64,000 nt of DNA, from NCBI RefSeq assembly GCF_026151205.1, contig NC_087078.1, forward strand, positions 3,288,675 through 3,352,674. Reading direction: 5' to 3'. Both the position numbers and the translations under genes were made by a program. The notes beneath the pieces were generated by a model. That model saw only the letters and a list, made by a program, of their open reading frames with translations. It was not told the DNA's origin and did no database searches. Below are positions 55,582 to 64,000 of this stretch, piece by piece (positions within the stretch are counted from its first letter, which is position 1; each line of letters begins with the position of its first letter). Source of the stretch: Bolinopsis microptera. Its lineage: Eukaryota; Ctenophora; Tentaculata; Lobata; Bolinopsidae.

Positions 55582-58500
55582 AACGTTACAGAGAAGGTGA
55601 AACTTCAATATTTCACCAAAGAGTATTCCTCACCCCAAGCTATTTACCTTGCTGAATCATTTGGTAATGCTATTTTGGATACTGGTTGTACCAAAACAGT
55701 GTGTGGTGAATTATGGTTGAAGGATTTTGTGAAAAAGTCCAAAGTTGTTCTCGAAACCTCTCCTTCTTTGTCTGTGTATAGGTTTGGTGATGGTGACCCT
55801 ATCAGAGCAACAAAACAGGTTCTTCTGCCAATGAATCTTGATGGTGAGTTGTTTGATCTAAAATGTGATGTGGTAAATGATGATATACCTCTTTTAATTA
55901 GTCAAGAGACTATGCAGAATACTGAGACTGTCATTGATATGGTCAACAACCGTGTTAGTATGTTTGGGAAGGACATTCCCACTTCTTTCACCTCTACTGG
56001 GCTAATAATGATTGATATGTTGCCTCACATTGAGATTGATGATACATTTGAAGACCACTTAGAAGAAGCAGCTACCGTTAATGTCTGTCAGTTTGTCGAA
56101 AAGAAATTGGACAAAGCTTCGGTGAAAAAGCTTCATTGTCAGCTGGGACATGGTTCATATGACAAGCTCAGGCGACTACTTAGTGATGCTGGTTTGGGAG
56201 ATGTAGATTTGTTTAGAGTTCTACAAGAGGTCATTGAAACTTGTGAGATCTGTCAAGTTTACAAGAAGGCTCCTGCTAAACCATGCACATCATTTCCAAG
56301 AGCTCGAGGAATAAATGAATCAGTTGCCATTGATCTGCACAAGCTGGATAATAATTTGTACTACCTGCACATCATTGATGAATTCTCTCGGTTTAGTCAG
56401 GCTGGGATTGTCAGGTCCAAGAAGACTAGTGAGATTATTGATGTTCTCAGTCAGAAATGGATATCCGTCTTTGGGTGCCCTTCATTGATATTCTCTGATA
56501 ATGGTGGAGAGTTTTGTTCCAAAGAGTTTGAAGATTGGACACAGAATTTCAACATTGAGCATAAGACTTCTGCTGCCTATAGTCCTTTCTCAAATGGAAT
56601 AGTTGAGCGGCATAATGCTGTAATTTCCTTGATGATGCTGAAACTGGCTGAAGAATTTCCAAATACTAATGTTGATACCATACTCAGCTGGGCGTGTAGT
56701 GCAAAGAACTCACTCAGTACTGTTGCGGGTTTCTCACCCAATCAGCTCATGTTTGGGACACAAACATACCTGCCCAATGTCCTCAACTCAAGTCCACCTG
56801 CTCTTGAGAATGAAACATCAAGTAAAGTAGTCGCTAGTCATATTAATGCAATGAACGCTTCTAGAAGGATGTTTCTAAGCTGTGAAAGCTCCAATAGGAT
56901 AATGAAGGCTTTGAAGAAGCCACTGAGAACTTACACAACACCCATAACCTTTGGAAGTAAAGTTTACTACAAAGCTGTGGGATCAGACAAGTGGAAGGGC
57001 CCTGCAACGGTAATAGGACAAGATAGTACAGTGGTATTTCTTCGTCAAGGAAGCTTTGTAACAAGAGTACATCAGAGCAGGATCTCTCTTGTGAAGGACC
57101 AGGTTCCCTATGAATCTAAATCTGATAGTACAAATGGTCCAATTCAGGATGTTGAGTCTATCAAAGAGGCAAGTGTACTTAGAATACCAGGTCTTGACTG
57201 TTCTAGTGATGATGTTCCAGTCCAAGAAGTTGAAGTAGAGCCTTCTACAAACCCTGTAGCTGAAGTTAATTATCCAGCTGAAATCGAAGCTGAGTCACCT
57301 CCAAGTTTGCCTGAAATTGCTGAGTTAGATAACAACACAGTCAGTACTAAGCAGGATCAAAGAATTGACAAGCCAACTGCCATTAAGAGAGGCTCAACAA
57401 TAATCTTTGTTGATGATGGGACACAGTATGAGGCTGTTGTATTGTCAAGAGGAGGGAGGGCTAATGGTAAACATAAGAACTGGTACAATGTTCATGTTAA
57501 AGAGACAGATGAAGTCATATCTATAGATGTATCTACCATTGATGACTTCACTGTACTGAACAAAGATGAAGGTGATGATTTTGATTTCGACCCAATTGAA
57601 GATGTCTATGCTGTTCAATTGGATGACTATGCAACTGAAAAGCAGTTAGAACTGAGTTCGTGGGTAACTAACAAGGTGTATGAAGAAGTTCAGATAGAAG
57701 AGCTAGATGCTAGAAAAATTATCACAAGTACTTGGGTATGTAAACAGAATGGCGATACCAAAAAGGCTAGACTAGTTGCTCGGGGATTTCTTGAGGATAC
57801 ATCGTCCATCCTAAGTGATTCCCCTACTTGTTGCAAAGAGAGTCTTCGTTTGCTTCTTGCCATCATTGCCGGAAAGAATTGGATTGTACAAGCATTAGAC
57901 ATTAAGTCTGCTTTCTTGCAAGGGAACGACATGATGAGACCTGTGTACATGAAACCTCCTAAAGAAGCAAAAGTTGCCTCAGAGGTAATATGGAAGTTAA
58001 AAAAGTGTGTCTATGGGCTAGTGGACGCCAGTCTTAAGTGGTATCAGCGAGTTGCTGATTGTTTAATTGATCTTGATGGTGTGAAATCGAAAGACCCTGC
58101 TGTGTTTTACTGGAGAAAGGATGGAGACCTTGAAGGGGTTCTTGCCTTGCATGTCGACGATTTCATGTTTGCTGGATCAGCGAAGTTTCTTGAAGAAGTA
58201 ATGACAAAAGTAAAATCTGAATTCCTCATAAAGATTGAAGAAAAATCTGCTTTCACTTACCTTGGGCTAGAAATTCGTCAAAAGGCTGACTATATTGAGA
58301 TGGATCAGAAGAAGTATATTGAAAAGCTTTGTCCCATTGATATACCAGGTGGCGCCCTTAAAACCAGGGACCTCTCTAGTGATGAGAAGAATACTCTTAA
58401 GTCTAAGCTGGGCCAGATCCTTTGGGTATCCAACCACTCTAGGCCTGATGTGTCTTTTCAGGTTTGTGTCACCAGCACAGGTATCAAAGATGCCACTGTG

Positions 58501-59082
58501 AAGGACTTTCATGACTGTAATCAGGTCATAGAAAGGCTAAAGAGAAAGCATGTCTGTATCAAACATCACTCACTTGGGAATCTGAAAAATCTGAAGTTTA
58601 TCCTCTTTAGTGATGCCTCACACAAAAACCTCTACAATGGAGCTTCACAGGGTGGATATGTAGTGTTCATTAAGTCGGATGATAGCCAGTTTGCCACTCC
58701 TTTGATATGGTGCTCAAAGAAGTTAAAGCGAATTGTAAGAAGCACCTTGTTTGCAGAAACCTATGCACTCCTTGAAGCAATTGACTCCTGCATCTTCCTT
58801 CGCAGAATGAAATCACAGCTACTCAACATTGAGGATATTAAAATTGAATGTTATGTTGATAGTCAAACTTTGTGTGATTCCATTGTTAGTAATTATAAAC
58901 TGAATGAGGATAAGAGACTTAGGCATGAAATAGAATGTTTAAAAGAAACTGTTAAATTAGATAATATTGATGTTCATTGGATATCTAATAAACTGCAAGT
59001 TGCAAACGTATTCACCAAAGCTGGGGCACCGACAAATTTAATACTTGAAGTTTTGGATACTGGAGTTTTAAGATTTCAATAA
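55582..59082 (+). CDS. Copia Pol polyprotein (protease, integrase, reverse transcriptase, RNase H)
   Basis: An uninterrupted frame of about 1,166 codons following the duplicated TCTGGAG. Order: aspartic protease ILDTGC near residue 31, GAG-pre-integrase zinc-binding LHCQLGH...CEIC (about 185-230), integrase core with VAIDLH, FSDNGGEF and SNGIVERH (D, D, E, about 250-350), RVT_2 with KKARLVARGF, ALDIKSAFLQG and the catalytic LHVDDF, then RNase H with FSDASHK, FAETYALLEA and YVDSQ. This is copia order (IN before RT). All catalytic boxes are present, so the product looks competent except that its link to Gag is broken by the 3.9-kb insert. No ATG marks the beginning because it is the continuation of the Gag-Pol frame. 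Confidence 0.95.
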   Translation, partial: NVTEKVKLQYFTKEYSSPQAIYLAESFGNAILDTGCTKTVCGELWLKDFVKKSKVVLETSPSLSVYRFGDGDPIRATKQVLLPMNLDGELFDLKCDVVNDDIPLLISQETMQNTETVIDMVNNRVSMFGKDIPTSFTSTGLIMIDMLPHIEIDDTFEDHLEEAATVNVCQFVEKKLDKASVKKLHCQLGHGSYDKLRRLLSDAGLGDVDLFRVLQEVIETCEICQVYKKAPAKPCTSFPRARGINESVAIDLHKLDNNLYYLHIIDEFSRFSQAGIVRSKKTSEIIDVLSQKWISVFGCPSLIFSDNGGEFCSKEFEDWTQNFNIEHKTSAAYSPFSNGIVERHNAVISLMMLKLAEEFPNTNVDTILSWACSAKNSLSTVAGFSPNQLMFGTQTYLPNVLNSSPPALENETSSKVVASHINAMNASRRMFLSCESSNRIMKALKKPLRTYTTPITFGSKVYYKAVGSDKWKGPATVIGQDSTVVFLRQGSFVTRVHQSRISLVKDQVPYESKSDSTNGPIQDVESIKEASVLRIPGLDCSSDDVPVQEVEVEPSTNPVAEVNYPAEIEAESPPSLPEIAELDNNTVSTKQDQRIDKPTAIKRGSTIIFVDDGTQYEAVVLSRGGRANGKHKNWYNVHVKETDEVISIDVSTIDDFTVLNKDEGDDFDFDPIEDVYAVQLDDYATEKQLELSSWVTNKVYEEVQIEELDARKIITSTWVCKQNGDTKKARLVARGFLEDTSSILSDSPTCCKESLRLLLAIIAGKNWIVQALDIKSAFLQGNDMMRPVYMKPPKEAKVASEVIWKLKKCVYGLVDASLKWYQRVADCLIDLDGVKSKDPAVFYWRKDGDLEGVLALHVDDFMFAGSAKFLEEVMTKVKSEFLIKIEEKSAFTYLGLEIRQKADYIEMDQKKYIEKLCPIDIPGGALKTRDLSSDEKNTLKSKLGQILWVSNHSRPDVSFQVCVTSTGIKDATVKDFHDCNQVIERLKRKHVCIKHHSLGNLKNLKFILFSDASHKNLYNGASQGGYVVFIKSDDSQFATPLIWCSKKLKRIVRSTLFAETYALLEAIDSCIFLRRMKSQLLNIEDIKIECYVDSQTLCDSIVSNYKLNEDKRLRHEIECLKETVKLDNIDVHWISNKLQVANVFTKAGAPTNLILEVLDTGVLRFQ

Positions 59083-59275
59083 TTAATTTATCGTGTATTT
59101 GATAGATTTTACCCCCGGTGTTTTTAATGGGTCTATTGAACTTAGATCTCATTCGTTGTTTTATATGAACCCCCAGAGTTTCATCTCACCTTTACTTTAT
59201 AAATGAAGTTTTATATTGACTATTTAAATTATTACTATCACCTCGATTTTTATCCTAAGCTTTTGTTCATTGTTT

Positions 59276-59288
59276 GAAAGGGGTAAGA
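59276..59288 (+). promoter_or_regulatory. Copia polypurine tract
   Basis: GAAAGGGGTAAGA lies directly before the TG of the 3' LTR, the expected plus-strand primer site. Confidence 0.75.
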
Positions 59289-59289
59289 T

Positions 59290-59439
59290 TGTTAAGTTGC
59301 TTTATATCATTAACTATGTATTTCCCAGGGCTTTGCTGTATATAAGCGTATGACTTGATACTGTATGACTTGATACGATTCATTACTACCTTTCATATAA
59401 CAACGGTGTAGTTACTGGTACCAACACACAAGGTTAACA
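59290..59439 (+). repeat. Copia 3' LTR, 150 bp
   Basis: Begins TGTTAAGTTGC and ends GGTTAACA (inverted termini TGTTAA/TTAACA). Contains TATATAAGCG as a TATA-like box. Short for an LTR, but its position after the polypurine tract and the match to 50640-50790 support it. Confidence 0.85.
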
Positions 59440-60012
59440 GTTACGTCTGTGAGCCCCGAGTCTACCAATTTCACTACACATCTCGACAGCAAAACACAGC
59501 GCAGCTTGAGCTGGTGATCTTTCATCGCTCCTCAGTATGTGTCCTAGCATCTTCCACCTAGATAACTCAGCACGCTCAGACATAGGGGTAGAGTTACTCT
59601 GTTTGTAGAGGGTATCTTTGGACATCATACTGCGTGGCCAGCTGACATTCATGATCTTTCTGAGGTGGTTACGGTGACATGCATCTAGTTTGTCCCAGTA
59701 CGATTTAGGCATTCCCCAGCAACTAGAGTTATACATGAGGATAGATACTACTTGGGCCTCATAGACCTTCAGCTTCTTCTGTAGGGGGATCTTACTCTGG
59801 CACCAGACCTTCTTGAAGTTCTGGAATGCTACATTGGCTAACATGATTCTTCTGGTGACATCTTTCCTACTTTCTAGCAGAGAACCCAACAACTTGCTAC
59901 TGCACCATTCTTCATTCATTCTAAGGGGTTTACCATCATCCATGACCTCATCTTTCCCAGCTATATGTAGACGTGTACAAACTCTGTCTTTGATTCATTA
60001 ATATTCAGATTG
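59440..60012 (-). pseudogene. LINE reverse transcriptase C-terminal fragment, interrupted by copia
   Basis: The minus-strand frame reads NESKTEFVH, SSKLLGSLLESRKDVTRRI, VYEAQVVSILMYNSSCWG and LSRWKMLGHILRSDE, the thumb and C-terminal region of a non-LTR reverse transcriptase. It differs in sequence from the LINE at 23411, so it is another lineage. Its 5' side is replaced by the tandem repeats at 60 kb. On the other side the frame runs into the copia LTR at 59439, with the continuation expected left of 50640 in the damaged zone. Confidence 0.88.
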
Positions 60013-60019
60013 GTATGGT

Positions 60020-60655
60020 GTCAATTAATTCCAGTATATTTAATTCCAGTTCCTGGCATCCAATAATTTTATTTAATTCCCCTAGATGGTTCTAATTAGA
60101 ATAGACCTTTTCTTGTATCACGTTGTGACCCCCCTGACGATACAGGGGGAGCCGCGCACTTCGTGCGCGGCGGGTCATACAACGTATGACAAACCTCTTC
60201 AGGGAAACACAGTATTCCAGTATATTTAATTCCAGTTCCTGACATCCAATAATTTTATTTTATTGATCCCCTAAATGGTTCTAATTAGAATTAGACCCCT
60301 CCAGGGAATCCCAGTATTCAGTTCTTGATGTCAATTAATTCCAGTATATTTAATTCCAGTTCTTGGAATCCAATAATTTTATTTTATTCCCCTAAATGGT
60401 TCTAATTAGAATTAGACCTTTTTAGGGAAACACAGTATTCCAGTATATTTAATTTCTGCAGTTCCTAACATCCAATAATTTTATTTTATTCCCCTAGATG
60501 GTTCTAATTAGAATTAGACCTCTTCAGGGAAACACAGAATTCCAGTATATTTAATTCCAGTTCCTGGCATCCAATAATTTTATTTTATTCCCCTACACCC
60601 TAGATCGATGGTTCAAATTAGAATTAGACCTCTTCAGGGAAACACAGTATAGTAT
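60020..60655. repeat. Tandem array of about five ~115-bp units
   Basis: Each unit contains CCAGTATATTTAATTCCAGT, CATCCAATAATTTTATTTTA, ATGGTTCTAATTAGAATTAG and CAGGGAAACACAGTATT. The first unit is split by the insertion at 60113. Confidence 0.92.
60113..60192. mobile_element. 80-bp miniature TIR element with 8-bp target duplication
   Basis: Flanked by ACCTTTTC (60105-60112) and ACCTCTTC (60193-60200). The neighbouring tandem units show the uninserted site. Left end TTGTATCACGTTGTGACCC and right end GGGTCATACAACGTATGACAA (inverse TTGTCATACGTTGTATGACC) form imperfect inverted repeats. The middle holds CCGCGCACTTCGTGCGCGG, a perfect hairpin absent from the copy at 62912. Confidence 0.85.
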
Positions 60656-61389
60656 TTCAATATCATGCATCATCATTGTATATTGTTAATTTGATTGACG
60701 ATGTCAACCCATCGAGATCGTTGCTCTGCGAAGCAAGAATGCTAGTTTGCGCGGCGCGTCGAAGTCCTCCAAATTGTTAATTAACTGATGCATATCATGA
60801 TACTCGTAAAATTTTTGTTGCATGGCACTATTACATATTAATACAAGCACAGGTTGATTCACGATGTCAATCTTTCGCATCTCGCCGCTCTGTGGTTGCG
60901 AGAAGCATTATTGGATGCGCGCGCGGCCCAGTAGTGCATCGCGCTACAAAAGCACAAGCAGCTGACTTAAAAAATACTTGGACTCCAAACAATTTTAAAT
61001 TGCAGTGATATAATCTAATTGCAGCAAAGCGACACACACTTTTCGATATATCGTAATCTTTTCGATATATTGTAATTGTACTACTTATACAACAGACTGC
61101 AAAAATCTCTCAAATCGATTTTGGGCGTTTTTAACCGTTTGTTGTAATGTTTTTAAATACTCAATATATCTTAATTTATAAATTTTTTAATCGGAACGAA
61201 TTAATTCATATTTGATAATTCATTCGGTAGTTTATTATGATGCTGATATTCATTATATTGATATTGTTATTATTGTATGATTAAGCTATAACTCCAAACA
61301 TAACTAATATTACTTCTTTTAACAAAGCAAGGGACTTGGAGTATAAACGACCAAGTTTGCATAAATTTCTATCCAACCAAGAATTCAGG
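60656..61389. other. Intergenic region with two diverged GC-hairpin repeats
   Basis: 60693-60780 and 60853-60935 share GATTGACGATGTCAACC / GATTCACGATGTCAATC followed by a hairpin (CTCTGCGAAGCAAGA; CTGTGGTTGCGAG) and GCGCGGC-type sequence. No gene. Confidence 0.5.
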
Positions 61390-62383
61390 TTGCAATAGTC
61401 GAGGCTCTTACGGGCAAAAAGACGTGTTTTCTGCTACGAGTTTAGAGACCTAACCGCTAATTGGACACAATAGTATGATGTCTAAGGATCGACAATATGT
61501 TAAGAAGTATAAATTTGGCCTTATTAGTTGACATACGTTGCATGCCACTTTTCGCGCGCGAAGCGCGCGCCACAAATATCTCTGATATTTGTGATACGTA
61601 ACATGTATCAACTTATTAGTCACGTGCTATACCAATGCGCGTTTTAAACTTTGACGCGTTTTAAACTTTGACGTTTTAAACTTTGACAGTCTATTACTTT
61701 AAGGCAAATAGAGTAATTATATTCATATTTTGTCAGCAATAAGATCACATTATTTTCTATTTGGTGTGAAAATATGAGCTAGAACGGACATAATCTCGCT
61801 GAGTTATAGCTGTTTGAAATTTATGATGAACGCGCAGGTGCCAATTGATAACAACTAAATGCTTTTGCGCGTAGTGCGCGTCGAAAATTTGGCAAAAACG
61901 CTTGCGGAGTGACAATATTCAAACTTCTATAAAGTATATGAAGTGGGTACTTCTCGGAAAGGAAAAATTTAGGCAAACACGATGTGACTATTTTTGGGTT
62001 GATTTAATACAACTGCAAAAAATTATTCAAACTTCAAGCAAAAAATTCAAAATTTTTACCACTTTTTTGGGTTTTTACCTGCACTAAAATAGAGGGATTT
62101 GTTTTATTTTTATACCATCTTGTGCGGCTGTTTTTTAGCTACTTTCATGCAAATTTTGCCGACATGCCAACAAAATTAACTTGCTCAAATTATTAAAAAA
62201 CATGCTTTTTTGGCCTATTTTTGGCCCCAAAATCGGTTTCTTGCAATTTTAAAGGCACTAACTCAGTCCAATCATTTCGAAACCACTTTTAATCGATTCT
62301 ACGGTCAAAAATACGTCTAGAAAGGTGTATCTGGGGTCCCTAGCGTATCGAGCAGACAATGCCCGTAAGAGCCTCTACTACAA
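61390..62383. mobile_element. About 1-kb TIR element
   Basis: The left end TTGCAATAGTCGAGGCTCTT followed by ACGGGCA is the imperfect inverse of the right end TGCCCGTAAGAGCCTCTACT followed by ACAA. The interior has GC hairpins (CGCGCGCGAAGCGCGCG at 61554) and no transposase. Target duplication not identified, so the borders are approximate. Confidence 0.6.
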
Positions 62384-62429
62384 TGGTGGGTGCGTAAACT
62401 TTATGGTCTCCACTCTCCGATCCAGTGTG

Positions 62430-62723
62430 CAGTGGCGTAACGAAAGGCCCTGCTGACCCCGCTGTGCAGGGGGGGTGCCGTCTTAGGGGGGCGCCAAATC
62501 GTCGTTTGAATGTGGGACAATTTCGAAAACTTAACTAAAGTACTAGCAAAACTGCGCGTTTTGCTCTAGATACACACTTTTTTAGAGATTTTACCGGCGT
62601 ATTCTCTAAAATCACCTAATTTGTTCAATTTTAGGGAGGGGCACCAAAAGGGGAGGGGCGCCAACAGGGGGGCGCTTTTTTCGGCAGGCTAGGGGGGCGC
62701 CAACAGGAAACGTTACGCCACTG
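62430..62723. mobile_element. hAT-like MITE with CAGTGGCGTAACG termini, copy 2
   Basis: Inverted ends CAGTGGCGTAACG and CGTTACGCCACTG are perfect over 13 bp. The interior matches 20272-20476 but is longer on the left (GCAGGGGGGGTGCCGTCTTA...). No clear target duplication. Confidence 0.85.
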
Positions 62724-62911
62724 GCCGGGGGTTTGGTTGAGATTAGGGTTTATGTAAAATCATTTTGTACGGCTGCAAAATCATAAAAACAAAAGTCACG
62801 TGAAATTTTTGGGCGAGCAAATTAGTTTACCTGGGGACCTCAGGCTATTATGTTCATAAACATAGATAGAATAGAGATTCGGCGGAATGACAGGCTGAGC
62901 GCAGCCCAGTG

Positions 62912-62982
62912 TTGTATCACGTGGTGACCCCCACGGTCACTTCACGATACAGGGGGAGCAGGGTCATACAACGTTATGACAA
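62912..62982. mobile_element. 71-bp miniature TIR element with perfect 8-bp target duplication
   Basis: GCCCAGTG at 62904-62911 and 62983-62990. Ends TTGTATCACGTGGTGACCCC and GGGTCATACAACGTTATGACAA. Shares GATACAGGGGGAGC with the 80-bp copy at 60113, but has CACGGTCACTTCAC where that has CTGAC and lacks the GC hairpin. Confidence 0.9.
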
Positions 62983-62990
62983 GCCCAGTG

Positions 62991-64000
62991 AGAGTTAGTA
63001 AGAGCCAATTACAAATTAAGTGACCTTTTTTTCTGGGGCGTCTATTTTCAAATCCATATAACGCGCGTTATATTAGTACGTGCTAAAATATAAGCAAAAT
63101 CTAATGGCGCGTTCCGGACAGCGCTGGTCCAAACATCGAGTTTGTATTACGTAGAAACTGGGTCCGAAACCCGGAAAGATCTGATGATTGCCAGTTGCCT
63201 ACGAACAAACCAAATGTCTGTCCACCCCGTTTATATTGACGGTGAATAAAATTGTCTAGTCAGTGTTTACACATTATGATATGGTCGACAGAATAGTCAT
63301 GGGGTGGGTGTTTGTCGTTACTTTAAAGCTTATCACCAATCTTCACTGAAATTAATTGACTATACAAGTATGGTCTTATAAATTAATTTGATCAGGAAGT
63401 ACCCGAATTCCTGATTAGGTTACAATCGATAGTCTGGAACTGATTTGCGACAATTTACTCTGAGCACATGCACACTCTACTATCTGCTCAATAAAATTGT
63501 TATATTTGAGTATTTGAGTATTATATAAGTATTGAACACCTCATGTAAGTAACATGTATTATTATTTAATAGAAGGCTGCTATTATATATATAATAAGAC
63601 AATTCACTCCACCAAAAATCCCATCCTTTGAAGTGTGCACTAGAGATCAATGGCAGACATGACGTTGATCACTCCCGCTCTCTCTCCTCACTTTGAATAT
63701 AACACAGCAACATATTGCTTCTCCTCACTTAGAATATAACACAGCAACATATTGCTAACCTATTATCTCTCGACGTAATATCTCATCCAACTCGAGAGCA
63801 CTCAGGTACTTAGTAACAATGCCGTATCCTCTCCCCACACACACACACAAACACCACAAATCTTCGTACTGCACCTCCACCAGCCTTCTAAAAATAGAGC
63901 AGCTTGAAGCTCGTCAGACAGGAGGTAGATCTAATAACGGCATTATACTGCAGAAAACTGAGTAAATTTGGAGGACGAAGCTGTGTAGTCTGAGCCCTTC
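62991..64000. other. Intergenic region, small repeats
   Basis: A duplicated ~36-bp unit (GAATATAACACAGCAACATA, at 63697 and 63733) and an (AC)n run near 63836-63849. No gene recognised. Confidence 0.5.

Larger units (their letters stand above)
50640..59439 (+). mobile_element. Ty1/copia LTR retrotransposon, interrupted by a 3.9-kb element
   Basis: Short LTRs: 3' LTR 59290-59439 (TGTTAAGTTGC...GGTTAACA) and a damaged 5' LTR at about 50640-50790 sharing CCCAGGGCTT, TATAA, GATACGATTC and ATAACAACGGTGTA. A polypurine tract GAAAGGGGTAAGA precedes the 3' LTR. The gene order PR-IN-RT-RNaseH in the pol frame is that of copia. The pol frame is intact, so the element is young. Its gag-pol reading is cut only by the insertion at 51656-55574 and a probable consensus error near 51060. 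It lies in a LINE fragment that continues at 59440. Confidence 0.9.

Overview
This is a eukaryotic, almost certainly animal, window. It has a SLC47-like MATE transporter with the extra C-terminal membrane helix, a spliced PDZ gene, calponin-homology exons with GT/AG-type sites, an intron-poor nuclease-helicase gene, and Penelope, copia, LINE and hAT-type elements. The phylum cannot be fixed from the sequence. An invertebrate rich in transposons (sponge- or cnidarian-like) is an inference.

Layout. 1-10689: a 1,328-bp direct repeat at 1 recurs at 9362 around one MATE gene (7747-9303). Between the copies lie a foldback palindrome (1328-2666) and tandem duplications of 1,342 bp and 430 bp. 10.7-15.3 kb: old repeats and a second palindrome (12434-12926). 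15.3-18.7 kb: a roughly 3-kb purine strand that switches to a CT tract. 18.7-22.7 kb: no recognised gene. 22.8-31.7 kb: a nest of mobile elements. Two inverted copies of a ~650-bp repeat with a promoter-like module flank a decayed Penelope-like element. The left copy is split by a 5'-truncated LINE, which is split by a hAT-like element, which is split by a 2.0-kb TIR element. A 901-bp hAT-like element also sits between the repeats.

32.1-34.1 kb: a four-exon minus-strand gene, assembled here from splice sites, for a 119-residue single-PDZ protein. 34.6-35.2 kb: a short hAT-like insertion that shows the empty site of the nested element above. 37.5-39.9 kb: an 818-residue protein with a NERD-like nuclease domain and an SF1-like helicase domain. 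40.6 kb: a near-perfect 148-bp palindrome. 42.7-45.0 kb: a secreted parallel beta-helix gene broken by several frameshifts. 46.5-47.0 kb: two minus-strand exons of a calponin-homology protein.

48.2-51.06 kb reads as damaged consensus (inflated homopolymers) and holds the 5' LTR of a copia retrotransposon (about 50640-59439). The copia gag-pol frame is cut precisely by a 3.9-kb element (51656-55574). That element has a 7-bp target duplication, ~1.45-kb inverted arms built of CCGGCTA sub-repeats, a zinc knuckle, a PAPQPP repeat and a conserved helix-turn-helix-like domain that is itself duplicated in the inverted arm. It is the best candidate for an undescribed system. The copia lies in a LINE fragment. 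From 60 kb on there are 115-bp tandem repeats, two copies of an 71-80-bp element with 8-bp target duplications, a ~1-kb TIR element and a hAT-like MITE.

The host genes show no operon-like linkage. Most of the window is mobile DNA, and the clean target duplications let the order of insertions be read.
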